Source: Pantoea sp. At-9b
GTDB lineage: Bacteria; Pseudomonadota; Gammaproteobacteria; Enterobacterales; Enterobacteriaceae
Direction of reading: 5' to 3'
Length of the DNA stretch: 64,000 nt
Assembly (NCBI RefSeq): GCF_000175935.2
Contig: NC_014837.1
Span: 868,001 to 932,000, forward strand
The translations under genes were made by a program, and so were the position numbers. Numbering within the stretch: position 1 is the first letter of the stretch; every line of letters starts with the position of its first letter. The notes beneath the pieces are model-generated. The model worked only from the letters and a program-made list of their open reading frames with translations. It searched no databases and had not been told where the DNA came from. Shown in pieces: positions 49,567 through 58,640 of this stretch.

Positions 49567-50949
49567 TTAGGTGTCTGGCGTTGCGCTATTATGAACAAAC
49601 AGCGTGAGGTTATCACCCGGCTGAATGTTTTTCGCATCACTTAATACACTGTTCCAGCGCATAACGTCCTGAATGTTAACTCCATGACGTCGCGCGATAC
49701 TGGCAAGAGAATCACCCTTACGAACACGATAGGTGATGCTGTTGCCGTTATCGGCCAGCTGCGAGCCTTTATCGCCGATGGTCAGTTTCTGACCGATTCG
49801 AACCGAGGCACCGCGCAGGTTATTCTGCTGCTTCAGTGTATTAATGCTCACGCCGAGCTTGCTGGCAATGCCAGACAAGGTGTCGCCTTTGCGAACCGTG
49901 TAGCTGCTTCCCGCATCACCGGCTTTTGCCAGTTGAGAAGGCTGCACGGCGGCAATATCACCGGAGGCCAGTGAATTGCGGAGCTGAGCAACGTTGGACT
50001 TAGGCACCATAATGTAGTGCGGTCCATTCGGCGCTGTGCTGCCGTGTTTATAACCAGCATTGAAGCTTTTCAGCTTACTTAACGACATGCCAGCCATATC
50101 TGCGGCCTGCGTCAGCTCAATCTGCTGACCCACTTCAACACGAGCCAGTGCACGGCTCTCGTTCGGGGTCGGCAATTTGATGCCGTAGCGCTTGTTGTTC
50201 TTGAGAATATCGCTCAAGGCCAACATTTTCGGAACATAAACCGCGGTTTCGCGTGGCAGCGATAAACTCCAGAAATCGGTCGGCTTACCGCGCGCCTTAT
50301 TCTGTTTAATCGCTTTCAACACACGTCCTTCACCACTGTTATAAGCGGCAACGGTCAGTAACCAGTCACCGTCAAACATGGTGTTGAGACGCTGCATCAT
50401 ATCCAGCGCAACCTTGGTAGACGCCACCACATCCCGGCGACCGTCATACCACTGGTTTTGTTTCAAACCATAGTTTTTGCCCGTTGTTGCAACAATCTGC
50501 CAGATGCCTGCGGCATTCGCAGAAGATGTTGCATGTGGGTCAAAAGCGCTCTCCACTATGGGTAGCAGTACTAGTTCCATCGGCATCTTACGTTTCTGTA
50601 TCTGCTCGACTATCCAGTACATGTACGGCTCTGCCCGTAATGTTACATCGTGGAGATAGCTCTTATTTTTTAAGTACTTTGTTTTTTGTTCGCGGATCCG
50701 GGAGTTATCCGGAATCCCCATCTTCAACTCGTCACTAATGTGATTCCAGAGATCAGTGTCTTCTGCGAGGCTTGTTCCATCATCTTGCCAGCGCGGCGAC
50801 AACAAGCGATCTCCGTACTTTCCATTTTCACCTTGACCAGCTGAAGACAGGCTCTGAGCATGCTGTTGCGGGATAGTGGCGTCATTCCTTGATGCCTGAC
50901 AACCTCCCACCAGCAAGACAGAGGCGATTAATATCGCTTTTGCCTTCAT
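49567..50949 (-). CDS. mltD: MltD, membrane-bound lytic murein transglycosylase D
   Basis: 460 residues (E. coli 452). A lipoprotein that cleaves glycan strands to anhydromuropeptides. The lipobox is VGGC. The SLT domain contains the catalytic glutamate in LPIVESAFDPHA followed by GIWQIV. Two C-terminal LysM repeats (YTVRKGDTLSGIA and YRVRKGDSLASIA) bind peptidoglycan. The start at MKAKAILIASVLLVGGC is chosen for the lipoprotein signal; a longer frame to 51024 overlaps gloB. Confidence 0.95.
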   Translation of the reverse strand: MKAKAILIASVLLVGGCQASRNDATIPQQHAQSLSSAGQGENGKYGDRLLSPRWQDDGTSLAEDTDLWNHISDELKMGIPDNSRIREQKTKYLKNKSYLHDVTLRAEPYMYWIVEQIQKRKMPMELVLLPIVESAFDPHATSSANAAGIWQIVATTGKNYGLKQNQWYDGRRDVVASTKVALDMMQRLNTMFDGDWLLTVAAYNSGEGRVLKAIKQNKARGKPTDFWSLSLPRETAVYVPKMLALSDILKNNKRYGIKLPTPNESRALARVEVGQQIELTQAADMAGMSLSKLKSFNAGYKHGSTAPNGPHYIMVPKSNVAQLRNSLASGDIAAVQPSQLAKAGDAGSSYTVRKGDTLSGIASKLGVSINTLKQQNNLRGASVRIGQKLTIGDKGSQLADNGNSITYRVRKGDSLASIARRHGVNIQDVMRWNSVLSDAKNIQPGDNLTLFVHNSATPDT

Positions 50950-51020
50950 GTGTGTGTCAATAGTTCGCTTAAAAGACGAGCAATCATACTTGACGGTCTG
51001 ACACAACACAACCAAAAATA

Positions 51021-51776
51021 TCAAAAACGATCTTTCTTCTCGCGTAGATCAGCAAAAGCTTGCCATAGTGGCGCAGTTGTAAAATTACCGCCTAAAGCCC
51101 TTTGTAAATCAGCATCTTGCGTGCGGAGAAATAAATTTATTTCCCGTTCTAAAGCCAAATTTGTTGGCAAAGTGATGCGATTTTCTGCACGTAAGTCCTT
51201 AATTTGCTGGAACCTTGCTAAAATTTTCGGGTCATGGGGCAGAATAGCCGCAGCAAACTTCATGTTGGATAAAGTGTACTCATGAGCACAGCAAATCAAT
51301 GTGTCGGCAGGCAGTTCATTAAGCTTCTGAAATGACTCAAACATTTGTTGTGCAGTGCCTTCAAATAATCGGCCGCAACCGCCTGAAAACATCGTGTCAC
51401 CACAGAAAAGATAAGGTGAGCTGAAATATGAGATATGTCCTAAAGTGTGGCCGGGGGTCGCGATGACACGGAAATTTATCCCCAACAAGGTAAATTCATC
51501 ACCCTCGGCGAGAATATGCTTTGCGCCCTTATCCGCAGTTTCCTGTGGACCGAAAACCTCAAGCTCGGGGAAGTGTTGCAACAGTTCTGCGACGCCACCG
51601 ACATGGTCGTGATGGTGATGCGTCAGTAAAATCGCCACCGGCTGCCAGCGGTTAGCGCGAATTTTGTCCAGCACTGGCTGCGCTTCACCGGGATCGACAA
51701 TCAGGCAATGATTGTGCTCATCGGTCAGTGTCCAGATGTAGTTATCCTGCAATGCGGGAATACTGGTAAGATTCAT
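51021..51776 (-). CDS. gloB: GloB, hydroxyacylglutathione hydrolase (glyoxalase II)
   Basis: 251 residues, metallo-beta-lactamase fold. It hydrolyses S-lactoylglutathione in methylglyoxal detoxification. The dinuclear metal motif [11 protein letters not shown] is near residue 50, with further ligands in [12 protein letters not shown] and [15 protein letters not shown] at 51776 ([15 protein letters not shown]) is the family start; GTG two codons earlier is possible. Divergent from yafS. Confidence 0.96.
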   Translation of the reverse strand: MNLTSIPALQDNYIWTLTDEHNHCLIVDPGEAQPVLDKIRANRWQPVAILLTHHHHDHVGGVAELLQHFPELEVFGPQETADKGAKHILAEGDEFTLLGINFRVIATPGHTLGHISYFSSPYLFCGDTMFSGGCGRLFEGTAQQMFESFQKLNELPADTLICCAHEYTLSNMKFAAAILPHDPKILARFQQIKDLRAENRITLPTNLALEREINLFLRTQDADLQRALGGNFTTAPLWQAFADLREKKDRF

Positions 51777-51816
51777 AAACACCTCTCAGGCCGTAGAAAA
51801 AGGAAGATGGTAAAGC

Positions 51817-52551
51817 ATGAAGCCGGCTAAAACACGCCAAATCCTGACTGCGCCGCGCTCCTGGCGCGACATGCCCTGGGGCGACTATTTCCGCGACGCA
51901 TTAACTCAGCAACTGCAACCTTACCTCGGGAAGCTGTATGGCTTTCATATGCTTAAAATTGGCAGTCTGAGCGCAGAAATCAACACCAGCCATTGTCCCA
52001 TTTCGCATCAGGTCAATGTCGGCGAAGAGGGCGACGAGTTGCAGGTGATTGCCCGTGCGACCCAACTGCCGTTCGAATCCAAGTCGATCGATGCCTGCCT
52101 GTTGGCCCATACCTTATCCTGGAGCCAGGACCCGCATCGGGTACTGCGTGAAGTAGACCGGGTGTTGATTGATGACGGCTGGATGATTATCAGTGGCTTT
52201 AATCCGTTCAGCCTGTTGGGCATCAGCAAAGGGATTCCGGGCCTGCATGGCCGCGCGCCCTGGAGTGGCCGTATGTTTAGCCAGATGCGCCTGCTGGACT
52301 GGCTGCACCTGCTGAACTATGAAGTCGTCTATCGCACCCGTTTCCAGGTTGTGCCGTGGCACCGGCAGGGCGGTAAAGTGATCAGCGCGCATCTGCCGGC
52401 ATTGGGCTGTCTGAATGTGGTGGTAGCGCGTAAACGAACCTTCCCGTTAACGCCTACCAAAGTGAAAAAGAGCCTGAGCAAAACACAACTGCGGCAGACC
52501 GTTAATGCCACGCGACAGTTCCGGAACATGAAGGATCAGGATTCAGGCTGA
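51817..52551 (+). CDS. yafS: YafS, SAM-dependent methyltransferase-like protein
   Basis: 244 residues (E. coli 240). The methyltransferase-11-like middle part includes [20 protein letters not shown] and [22 protein letters not shown]. Substrate is unknown. Its last 16 bp overlap the end of the convergent rnhA. Confidence 0.9.
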   Translation: MKPAKTRQILTAPRSWRDMPWGDYFRDALTQQLQPYLGKLYGFHMLKIGSLSAEINTSHCPISHQVNVGEEGDELQVIARATQLPFESKSIDACLLAHTLSWSQDPHRVLREVDRVLIDDGWMIISGFNPFSLLGISKGIPGLHGRAPWSGRMFSQMRLLDWLHLLNYEVVYRTRFQVVPWHRQGGKVISAHLPALGCLNVVVARKRTFPLTPTKVKKSLSKTQLRQTVNATRQFRNMKDQDSG

Positions 52552-53003
52552 TAGCCGACATCATCCTGGGTTGGCTGGCTCGCGGCGCTACGGGCCAGCT
52601 CATCGCAGCGTTCGTTTTCCGGATGACCGGCATGGCCCTTCACCCATTCCCACACGATTTGATGCGAGCTCAGCGCCAAATCGAGCCGTTGCCACAGATC
52701 GACATTCTTCACCGGTTTTTTGTCGGCGGTTTTCCAGCCACGTTTCTTCCAGTTGTGGATCCAACTGGTGATGCCCTGGCGCACATACTGGCTGTCGGTG
52801 CTGATCACCACTTCGCACGGCTGCGTCAGCGCTTCCAGCGCGACAATCGCGGCCATCAGTTCCATACGGTTATTGGTGGTGAGGCGGTATCCGGCGCTGA
52901 AGGTTTTCTCATGCTGACGATAACGCAGAATTGCACCGTAGCCACCGGGGCCAGGGTTACCGAGGCAGGACCCATCGGTGAAAATTTCTACCTGTTTACG
53001 CAT
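52536..53003 (-). CDS. rnhA: ribonuclease HI
   Basis: 155 residues, E. coli length. It degrades RNA in RNA-DNA hybrids. Catalytic residues D10 ([13 protein letters not shown]), E48 (NNRMELMA), D70 (STDSQYV) and the C-terminal H/D of [17 protein letters not shown] are present. The frame stays open far upstream across dnaQ, but [13 protein letters not shown] is the true start. Divergent from dnaQ with 54 bp between. Confidence 0.97.
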   Translation of the reverse strand: MRKQVEIFTDGSCLGNPGPGGYGAILRYRQHEKTFSAGYRLTTNNRMELMAAIVALEALTQPCEVVISTDSQYVRQGITSWIHNWKKRGWKTADKKPVKNVDLWQRLDLALSSHQIVWEWVKGHAGHPENERCDELARSAASQPTQDDVGYQPES

Positions 53004-53057
53004 CTCTGGTAGACTTCCTTGACTTATAAAACGCCAAGTCTGACATAAACGAGTCCT

Positions 53058-53789
53058 ATGAGCACTGCAAATAACCGCCAGATCGTCCTCGATACCGAAA
53101 CCACCGGCATGAACATGATCGGTGTGCACTATGAAGGACACCGCATTATTGAAATCGGTGCGGTAGAGGTGATCAACCGTCGCCTGACTGGTAACAACTT
53201 TCACATCTACCTCAAGCCTGATCGTCTGGTGGACCCGGAAGCCTTTGGTGTTCACGGTATTGCCGATGAATTTCTGGCGGATAAACCGAGCTTTAGCGAC
53301 ATTGCGGATGAGTTTCTCGACTACATTCGCGGTGCCGAGCTGGTGATCCATAACGCCTCGTTCGACATCGGCTTTATGGATTACGAATTTGCCATGTTGA
53401 AGCGCGACATCGGCAAAACGGACACCTTCTGTCAGGTTACCGACAGCCTGGCGATGGCGCGTAAGATGTTCCCGGGCAAGCGTAACAGCCTCGATGCCCT
53501 GTGTAGCCGCCTTGAGATTGATAACAGCAAACGAACGCTGCACGGCGCATTACTCGATGCCGAAATCCTCGCGGAAGTGTTCCTGACCCTGACCGGTGGT
53601 CAGACATCGCTGGCTTTTTCCATGGAGAGCGAGCAGAGCAATCAGGTGGACGGTGAAAATATTCAACGTATTGTACGTCCGGCGTCGGGCTTGCGCGTCG
53701 TCAGCGCCAGCGATGAAGAGTGCCTGGCACACGAAAGTCGTTTAGATCTGGTGATGAAGAAGGGCGGTAGCTGTCTGTGGCGTGCCTGA
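53058..53789 (+). CDS. dnaQ: DnaQ, DNA polymerase III epsilon (proofreading) subunit
   Basis: 243 residues. The 3'-5' exonuclease motif I DTETTGM has D12 and E14; motif III is [13 protein letters not shown] with the catalytic H and D. The C-terminal tail binds DnaE (23259 in this window), and QTSLAFSME fits the clamp-binding region. Followed by tRNA-Asp as in E. coli. Confidence 0.97.
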   Translation: MSTANNRQIVLDTETTGMNMIGVHYEGHRIIEIGAVEVINRRLTGNNFHIYLKPDRLVDPEAFGVHGIADEFLADKPSFSDIADEFLDYIRGAELVIHNASFDIGFMDYEFAMLKRDIGKTDTFCQVTDSLAMARKMFPGKRNSLDALCSRLEIDNSKRTLHGALLDAEILAEVFLTLTGGQTSLAFSMESEQSNQVDGENIQRIVRPASGLRVVSASDEECLAHESRLDLVMKKGGSCLWRA

Positions 53790-53864
53790 AATCGCTGATT
53801 TTGCGTGGAAAAGCAACGTTAAGCTGAAAAAAACAGCAAACGAAACAAACCCTCAGAAAAAGCA

Positions 53865-53893
53865 TTGACGGCAGATCGCCATGCCATTAATAT
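53865..53893 (+). promoter_or_regulatory. promoter of the second tRNA-Asp
   Basis: TTGACG, 17-bp spacer, TAATAT, then a GCGCC discriminator typical of stringently controlled tRNA promoters, 30 bp before the tRNA. Confidence 0.75.
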
Positions 53894-53923
53894 GCGCCTC
53901 GTTCCCGACGGGGAACACAGCGC

Positions 53924-54000
53924 GGTGCGGTAGTTCAGTCGGTTAGAATACCGGCCTGTCACGCCGGGGGTCGCGGGTTCGAGTCCCGTCCGCACCGCCA
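53924..54000 (+). tRNA. aspV: tRNA-Asp (GTC), monocistronic copy
   Basis: 77 bp, identical base for base to the copy at 45303-45379, same strand. Position after dnaQ as in E. coli aspV. It marks the left edge of the accessory purine-ring cluster. Confidence 0.98.
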
Positions 54001-54012
54001 ATCTCTTTAAAG

Positions 54013-54041
54013 AAGCCGATTCAGCGATGAATCGGCTTTTT
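54013..54041 (+). terminator. terminator of aspV
   Basis: A 10-bp stem AAGCCGATTC/GAATCGGCTT with a 6-nt loop, then T-run. Confidence 0.88.
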
Positions 54042-54088
54042 GCTTTTCTGCATCCGTGAATCATCGCGCTGCTACGGTTAATTCAGGA

Positions 54089-55585
54089 TTAATCCTTCTG
54101 TACCGCCACCTTGCCACGATACGCCTCTGCTACCGGAGCTTCACGTTCAGCACGCGCCAGCCAGCGATAGCAACCCATCCCGAGAGCCACACCGATAAAC
54201 CAGCTAAAGTTTGCCACCTCATGCAATGACGGAATAAAGCTGATAAGCAGGCAAATCCCCACCGAAGGCAGCAGCGCGGCGATCGCTTTCGGGTTAAAGC
54301 CCCCTTGATACCAGTAGCGACCTTTCGACGTATCATCAAACAGGTCATCGACATACACCTTGCTGCGTTTGATCAGATAGAAATCGGCGATCAGAATGCC
54401 AAACAGTGGCCCGATAAAGGAACCCAGTACATCCAGCGTGTAATGAATCAACTCAGGTGACTGGAACAGGTTCCACGGCGTCAGCAGCACGGAACCGACG
54501 GCGGCGATCATGCCTCCAGTACGGAAGCTGATTTTCTGCGGTGAGCAGTTGGAAAAGTCGAAAGCGGGAGACACAAAGTTTGCCACGATGTTGATCCCAA
54601 TGGTGGCTGTGATCATTGTCAACAGACCAAGCGCCACCGCCAAATCGTTACCCACCATACTGACGGTTTCGATCGGGTCGGTAATCATGCGTCCGAACAG
54701 TGAATTGGAGCCAGAGACAATCACCACTGTTACAATCGAGAACAGCAGGAAGTTGAATGGCAAACCCCAGCGGTTGCCACGGCGAATCTCACCCATGTTT
54801 TTGCCATAGCGAGAGAAGTCACCAAAGTTAAGCAGCGGACCGGAGAAGTAGGACACCACCAGCGCCGTTGCGGTGATCATCTGCCAGGTCTGTTCGCCCG
54901 CACTTAACTGCTTGCTGGCGAGGGTAAAAGAGATGCCGTCAAAACCGGTCTTGTATACAATCCAGCCGGCCAGTGCCACCATCACTACATATACTGCCGG
55001 GCCGGCTACATCGATAAAACGTTTAATGGCGTTCATCCCGTGCCAGAACACCAGCGCTTGCAAGAACCACATCAGGCCGAAGCAGCACCAGCCAAGTTGC
55101 GATAAGCCCAGCCAGCTACTGTGCGTCATGCCGGACAGGGACGGGAAGAACTTCAGCAGCACCAGCATCAGCGCATTCGCAGCAAGGTAAGTCTGAATAC
55201 CGTACCAGGCAAACGCGATCAGGCCACGGATCACCGCCGGGATATTGGCTCCGAACACGCCGAACGCCTGACGCGAAATCACCGCATAAGGCACGCCCGC
55301 CATCTGGCTCGGCTTCGCCACCAGGTTGGCGCAAAGCTGCACAATACAAATCCCCACCAACAGACACATCAGCACCTGCCAGCTCGCCAGCCCCAGTGTG
55401 AAGAAGCTGGCCGCCACCACGTAGCCGCCCATGCTGTGCACGTCCGACATCCAGAAAGAGAAAATGTTGTACCACGACCAGTTCTGGTCACGCGTCGGTG
55501 CCAGATCTTCATTGCAAAGTCGTGGACTATAGTGGGCGTTGGCTTCAGAGGCCACCGCAGAGGTCACTTCAGAATGATTTGGCAT
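54089..55585 (-). CDS. hpxC: NCS1-family allantoin permease
   Basis: 498 residues with about 12 membrane helices, NCS1 nucleobase/hydantoin symporter family. The conserved N-terminus LCNEDLAPTRDQNWSWYNIFSFWMSDVHS, here quoted only as NEDLAPT and NIFSFWMSDVHS, and the GDFSRYGKN and NIVANFVSPAFDFSN motifs are typical of hydantoin/allantoin carriers. It imports allantoin or a related purine-ring product, judging by the adjacent racemase and allantoinase genes. It is divergent from hpxS over a 144-bp region. In Klebsiella the matching gene is hpxC. Substrate is inferred. Confidence 0.82.
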   Translation of the reverse strand: MPNHSEVTSAVASEANAHYSPRLCNEDLAPTRDQNWSWYNIFSFWMSDVHSMGGYVVAASFFTLGLASWQVLMCLLVGICIVQLCANLVAKPSQMAGVPYAVISRQAFGVFGANIPAVIRGLIAFAWYGIQTYLAANALMLVLLKFFPSLSGMTHSSWLGLSQLGWCCFGLMWFLQALVFWHGMNAIKRFIDVAGPAVYVVMVALAGWIVYKTGFDGISFTLASKQLSAGEQTWQMITATALVVSYFSGPLLNFGDFSRYGKNMGEIRRGNRWGLPFNFLLFSIVTVVIVSGSNSLFGRMITDPIETVSMVGNDLAVALGLLTMITATIGINIVANFVSPAFDFSNCSPQKISFRTGGMIAAVGSVLLTPWNLFQSPELIHYTLDVLGSFIGPLFGILIADFYLIKRSKVYVDDLFDDTSKGRYWYQGGFNPKAIAALLPSVGICLLISFIPSLHEVANFSWFIGVALGMGCYRWLARAEREAPVAEAYRGKVAVQKD

Positions 55586-55664
55586 GAAACCTGCTCCTCT
55601 CTTAATAATGAATAATAATCACAGCGTGAAACGGTATTGCAGGATCCAGGCCAGAATTGATTTC

Positions 55665-55695
55665 TTGTATACAAAAATTGTTTTTCGCGTATACG
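55665..55695 (+). promoter_or_regulatory. tandem HpxS operators with candidate NAC site, hpxSAB promoter
   Basis: Two palindromes, TTGTATACAA (55665-55674) and CGTATACG (55688-55695), have centres 22 bp apart, two helical turns. Between them ATA-N9-TTT (55669-55683) is close to the NAC consensus ATA-N9-TAT. In Klebsiella, HpxS binds tandem sites overlapping -35 and -10 of the hpxSAB promoter with NAC between them; the same layout is seen here (TTGTAT ... TATACG, 19-bp spacer). Protein binding is inferred. Confidence 0.6.
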
Positions 55696-55729
55696 ATGTG
55701 CTGTGCACAGACATTTACCGGAGCGGGAA

Positions 55730-56449
55730 ATGAAGAGTGAAACAGGCCAGAGAACGGCCGCAGATCTGCATGATAGAGACGAACCCATTTACCAGGCGCT
55801 GTTGAGCGCGATCGTGGAACACCAACTGCCGCCAGGCAGCAAATTGCCTGAAGAGGCATTGTCTGAGGTATTTGGCGTCAGCCGTACCGGCATCCGCAAG
55901 GTGCTACAACGCCTCGCTGCGGTGCAAATGATCACCTTGTCGCCCAGGCGTGGTGCACAGGTGGCGACACCGGGGGTAGAGGAAGCGCGGGATATCTTCA
56001 CCACGCGCAGTATGCTGGAGTGCGCCAACCTGGCGGCGGTCCTGGCCCATGTACAGCCACCACATCTGGCCGCGCTGGCGGATTTGATCGCGGCGGAACA
56101 GCAGGCGCATGAGCAGCATGATGGTGCGGCGGCTATCCGCTTGTCAGCGGCGTTTCATATTCAACTCCAGGCGATTTCGGGTAATCAGGTGCTGACCGAA
56201 ATGGTGACGCACCTGGCGCAACGCTCTTCACTGGTGATTGCCGCGTATGGTGCTCCCTGGCAGCGTGGTTGCCGTTGCGATCATCACGATCGGCTGGTGG
56301 ATCTGCTGCGCCAGAAAGATCTGGCCGGTCTGACGGCAGCGCTCCACCACCATTTCGAACATATTGTTGCCAGCCTGCATTTCGAACGCAGCGGTGAAAC
56401 CCTCCCCGATTTCGCCCGGCTGTTCGCCGGTAAAGGAGTCACCGGATGA
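55730..56449 (+). CDS. hpxS: HpxS, GntR/FCD-family regulator of allantoin genes
   Basis: 239 residues. The N-terminal winged helix (IYQALLSAIVEHQLPPGSKL, EEALSEVFGVSRTGIRKVLQRL split) is GntR type and the C-terminal ~140 residues form the helical FCD ligand domain with histidines (AFHIQL, HHDRLVDLL, HHHFEHI) that bind a metal. Start ATG 55730 follows GGAGCGGGAA. It overlaps hpxA by 4 bp (ATGA). In Klebsiella HpxS is a repressor/activator responding to allantoin. Confidence 0.85.
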   Translation: MKSETGQRTAADLHDRDEPIYQALLSAIVEHQLPPGSKLPEEALSEVFGVSRTGIRKVLQRLAAVQMITLSPRRGAQVATPGVEEARDIFTTRSMLECANLAAVLAHVQPPHLAALADLIAAEQQAHEQHDGAAAIRLSAAFHIQLQAISGNQVLTEMVTHLAQRSSLVIAAYGAPWQRGCRCDHHDRLVDLLRQKDLAGLTAALHHHFEHIVASLHFERSGETLPDFARLFAGKGVTG

Positions 56450-57177
56450 GTCTGATCCAGGTTATTAACCCCAATACCAGCCGGGCGATGACAGAAACCA
56501 TCGCTCAGGCCGCGCGTGCGGTAGCCGCGCCGGGCACCGAGATTATCGCGGTTTGTCCGAGCCAGGGGGTGCCGTCGATTGAGGGCCACTTTGATGAAGC
56601 GATCGCCGCGCTCGGGGTGCTGGAGCAGGTGAAGCTGGGCAAAGCGCAGGGTGTCAGTGGTCATGTGATCGCTTGCTTTGGCGATCCCGGATTACTGGCG
56701 GCGCGCGAGCTGGCGACAGGCCCGGTCGTGGGCATTGCCGAAGCGGCCATGCATACTGCGACGCTGCTGGCGACGCGTTTTTCCATCGTGACCACGCTGC
56801 CGCGCACTCTGGTCATTGCGCGTCATCTGTTGCAGCAATATGGCTTTAGCCACCATTGTGCTGCGCTTCACGCCATCGATCTGCCGGTGTTGGCATTGGA
56901 AGATGGCAGCGGGGCGGCGCAGGAAAAGGTGCGCCAGCGTTGTCTCCAGGCAAAGCGGGAAGACGGTAGCGGGGCGATTGTCCTGGGGTGTGGCGGCATG
57001 GCAACGCTGGCCCAGGATCTGACCCGCGAACTCGGTTTACCGGTGATCGACGGTGTCGGTGCGGCGGTCAAAATGGTGGAGTCGCTGGTGGCGCTGGGCT
57101 TTGGCACCAGCAAGCACGGCGATCTCGATTACCCGATAGAAAAACCGCTCACAGGTGCCTTCCAGCACCTAAACTAA
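56446..57177 (+). CDS. hpxA: HpxA, allantoin racemase (Asp/Glu/hydantoin racemase family)
   Basis: 243 residues. The start IQVINPNTSRAMTETI is the family signature, and the two catalytic cysteines are C77 (IACFGDPG) and about C182 (LGCGGMA). Family members racemise hydantoins; with an allantoinase next door, interconversion of R- and S-allantoin is the likely role. Start codon overlaps the hpxS stop; 33 bp to hpxB. Confidence 0.87.
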   Translation: MSLIQVINPNTSRAMTETIAQAARAVAAPGTEIIAVCPSQGVPSIEGHFDEAIAALGVLEQVKLGKAQGVSGHVIACFGDPGLLAARELATGPVVGIAEAAMHTATLLATRFSIVTTLPRTLVIARHLLQQYGFSHHCAALHAIDLPVLALEDGSGAAQEKVRQRCLQAKREDGSGAIVLGCGGMATLAQDLTRELGLPVIDGVGAAVKMVESLVALGFGTSKHGDLDYPIEKPLTGAFQHLN

Positions 57178-57210
57178 GCACTGGTTGAGGTTTACACAGG
57201 AACTTACAGA

Positions 57211-58161
57211 ATGACTGATGTATCTGAAAAGAAAGAGTACAGCTTCAACAAAAACTATCCACGCGACCTGATTGGTTACGCAGGCCAACCACCGCATGCC
57301 CACTGGCCAGGGAAAGCCCGCGTGGCAGTGCAATTTGTCCTCAATTACGAAGAGGGCGCTGAAAATAACGTGCTGCACGGCGACGCCGGTTCCGAGCAGT
57401 TTCTGTCTGATATCATCGGGGCCGCCAGCTACGCCGATCGCCATATGTCGATGGATTCGCTGTATGAGTACGGTTCCCGCGCCGGTTTCTGGCGCATTCA
57501 CCACGAATTTCAAAAGCGCGGTTTACCGCTGACCATCTTTGGTGTGGCGATGGCGTTGGCACGTCATCCAGAGATTGTGGCCGCGATTAAAGCTGCCGAC
57601 TATGACGTGGTCAGCCACGGCTGGCGTTGGATCCACTATCAGGGAATGGATGCGAAAACTGAACGCCAGCATATGCAGCAGGCGGTAGATGTGTTGAAAG
57701 ACCTGTTTGGCAAAGCGCCAACCGGCTGGTACACCGGGCGCGACAGCCCGAACACGCGCCGCCTGGTGGTAGAGCAGGGCGGCTTTAGCTACGACAGCGA
57801 CTACTACGGTGATGACTTGCCATTCTGGACGCAGGTGACCTGCCAGGATGGCACGGTAAAACCGCATCTGATCATTCCTTATACGCTGGAATGTAACGAT
57901 ATGCGCTTCGCCTCGCCGCAGGGTTTCAACACGGCCGAACAGTTCTACACCTATCTGCGCGATACCTTTGATGTGTTGTACGAAGAGGGCGAAACTGCGC
58001 CGAAGATGATGTCGATTGGCATGCATTGCCGCCTGTTGGGGCGTCCTGGTAAGTTCCGCGCCCTGCAACGCTTCCTTGACCATATCCAGCAACACGATCG
58101 GGTTTGGGTGTGTACGCGCCAGCAAATTGCCGAGCATTGGATGGAGACTCATCCCGCTTAA
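57211..58161 (+). CDS. hpxB: HpxB, allantoinase of the PuuE (polysaccharide-deacetylase-like) type
   Basis: 316 residues. It opens the hydantoin ring of allantoin to give allantoate. Family features: NYPRDLIGYAGQPPHAHWPG, VQFVLNYEEGAENNVLHGD, SHGWRWIHYQ and MHCRLLGRPGK (in separate places). It is not related to the amidohydrolase-type AllB of E. coli. Last gene of hpxSAB; a palindromic repeat starts 7 bp after the stop. Confidence 0.92.
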   Translation: MTDVSEKKEYSFNKNYPRDLIGYAGQPPHAHWPGKARVAVQFVLNYEEGAENNVLHGDAGSEQFLSDIIGAASYADRHMSMDSLYEYGSRAGFWRIHHEFQKRGLPLTIFGVAMALARHPEIVAAIKAADYDVVSHGWRWIHYQGMDAKTERQHMQQAVDVLKDLFGKAPTGWYTGRDSPNTRRLVVEQGGFSYDSDYYGDDLPFWTQVTCQDGTVKPHLIIPYTLECNDMRFASPQGFNTAEQFYTYLRDTFDVLYEEGETAPKMMSIGMHCRLLGRPGKFRALQRFLDHIQQHDRVWVCTRQQIAEHWMETHPA

Positions 58162-58168
58162 TACCCCT

Positions 58169-58240
58169 GTAGCGGCGCGATTTATCGCGTGGGTTTTTCC
58201 TGCATCGCGCACGAAATTGCGCGATAAATCGCGCCGCTAC
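58169..58240. repeat. 72-bp palindromic intergenic repeat
   Basis: Perfect 21-bp inverted repeats, 58169-58189 and 58220-58240, with a 30-bp centre. The arm starts GTAGCGGCGCGATTTATCGC. It lies between the convergent hpxB and hpxZ genes. Palindromes with this core are, from memory, common in Pantoea genomes, like REP elements. It could act as a bidirectional terminator or transcript-end stabiliser. Confidence 0.85.
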
Positions 58241-58254
58241 GATTGTGGATGTAT

Positions 58255-58638
58255 TTAAACCATCAAACTCACCTGCGCGGCAACAATACGCCAGCCACAC
58301 GGCAAGCGGACCCATGTCTGCTGCTGACGGCCAATTTTCTCCGTCCCGGCGCGCGTAAATTCCGTGCTGCACACCGCATAATCATCACCAAAGGTGGTGA
58401 TCACCGTATGGCGTAAGTCGCGGTCCAATCCGGCAGAGGGACGAGCGGCACGAAACGCGCGGATCTCCTCGATGCCATACAGGTTTTCACCGGCACCAAG
58501 ACGCACCGTGCGGCTGTCGTGCCAGAACAGTTCATCCAGTACCGCCACATCATTGCTGACCAGCGCCTGTTCATAGCGATAAAACGCGGCAGTCACTTCG
58601 GCGACAATCGCCGGACGATCAATATTCTCGGGTGTCAT
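58255..58638 (-). CDS. hpxZ: HpxZ, AtzH-like (DUF3225) protein
   Basis: 127 residues with an NTF2/SnoaL-like fold pattern: AAFYRYEQALVSNDVAVLDELFWHD, here shortened to YEQALVSNDVAVLDELFW, and a C-terminal QTWVRLPCGWRIVAAQVSL. AtzH relatives are found beside AtzE-type amidases. Last gene of hpxWXYZ, 2 bp after hpxY. Precise reaction in the purine branch is not established. Confidence 0.85.
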   Translation of the reverse strand: MTPENIDRPAIVAEVTAAFYRYEQALVSNDVAVLDELFWHDSRTVRLGAGENLYGIEEIRAFRAARPSAGLDRDLRHTVITTFGDDYAVCSTEFTRAGTEKIGRQQQTWVRLPCGWRIVAAQVSLMV

Positions 58639-58640
58639 GG

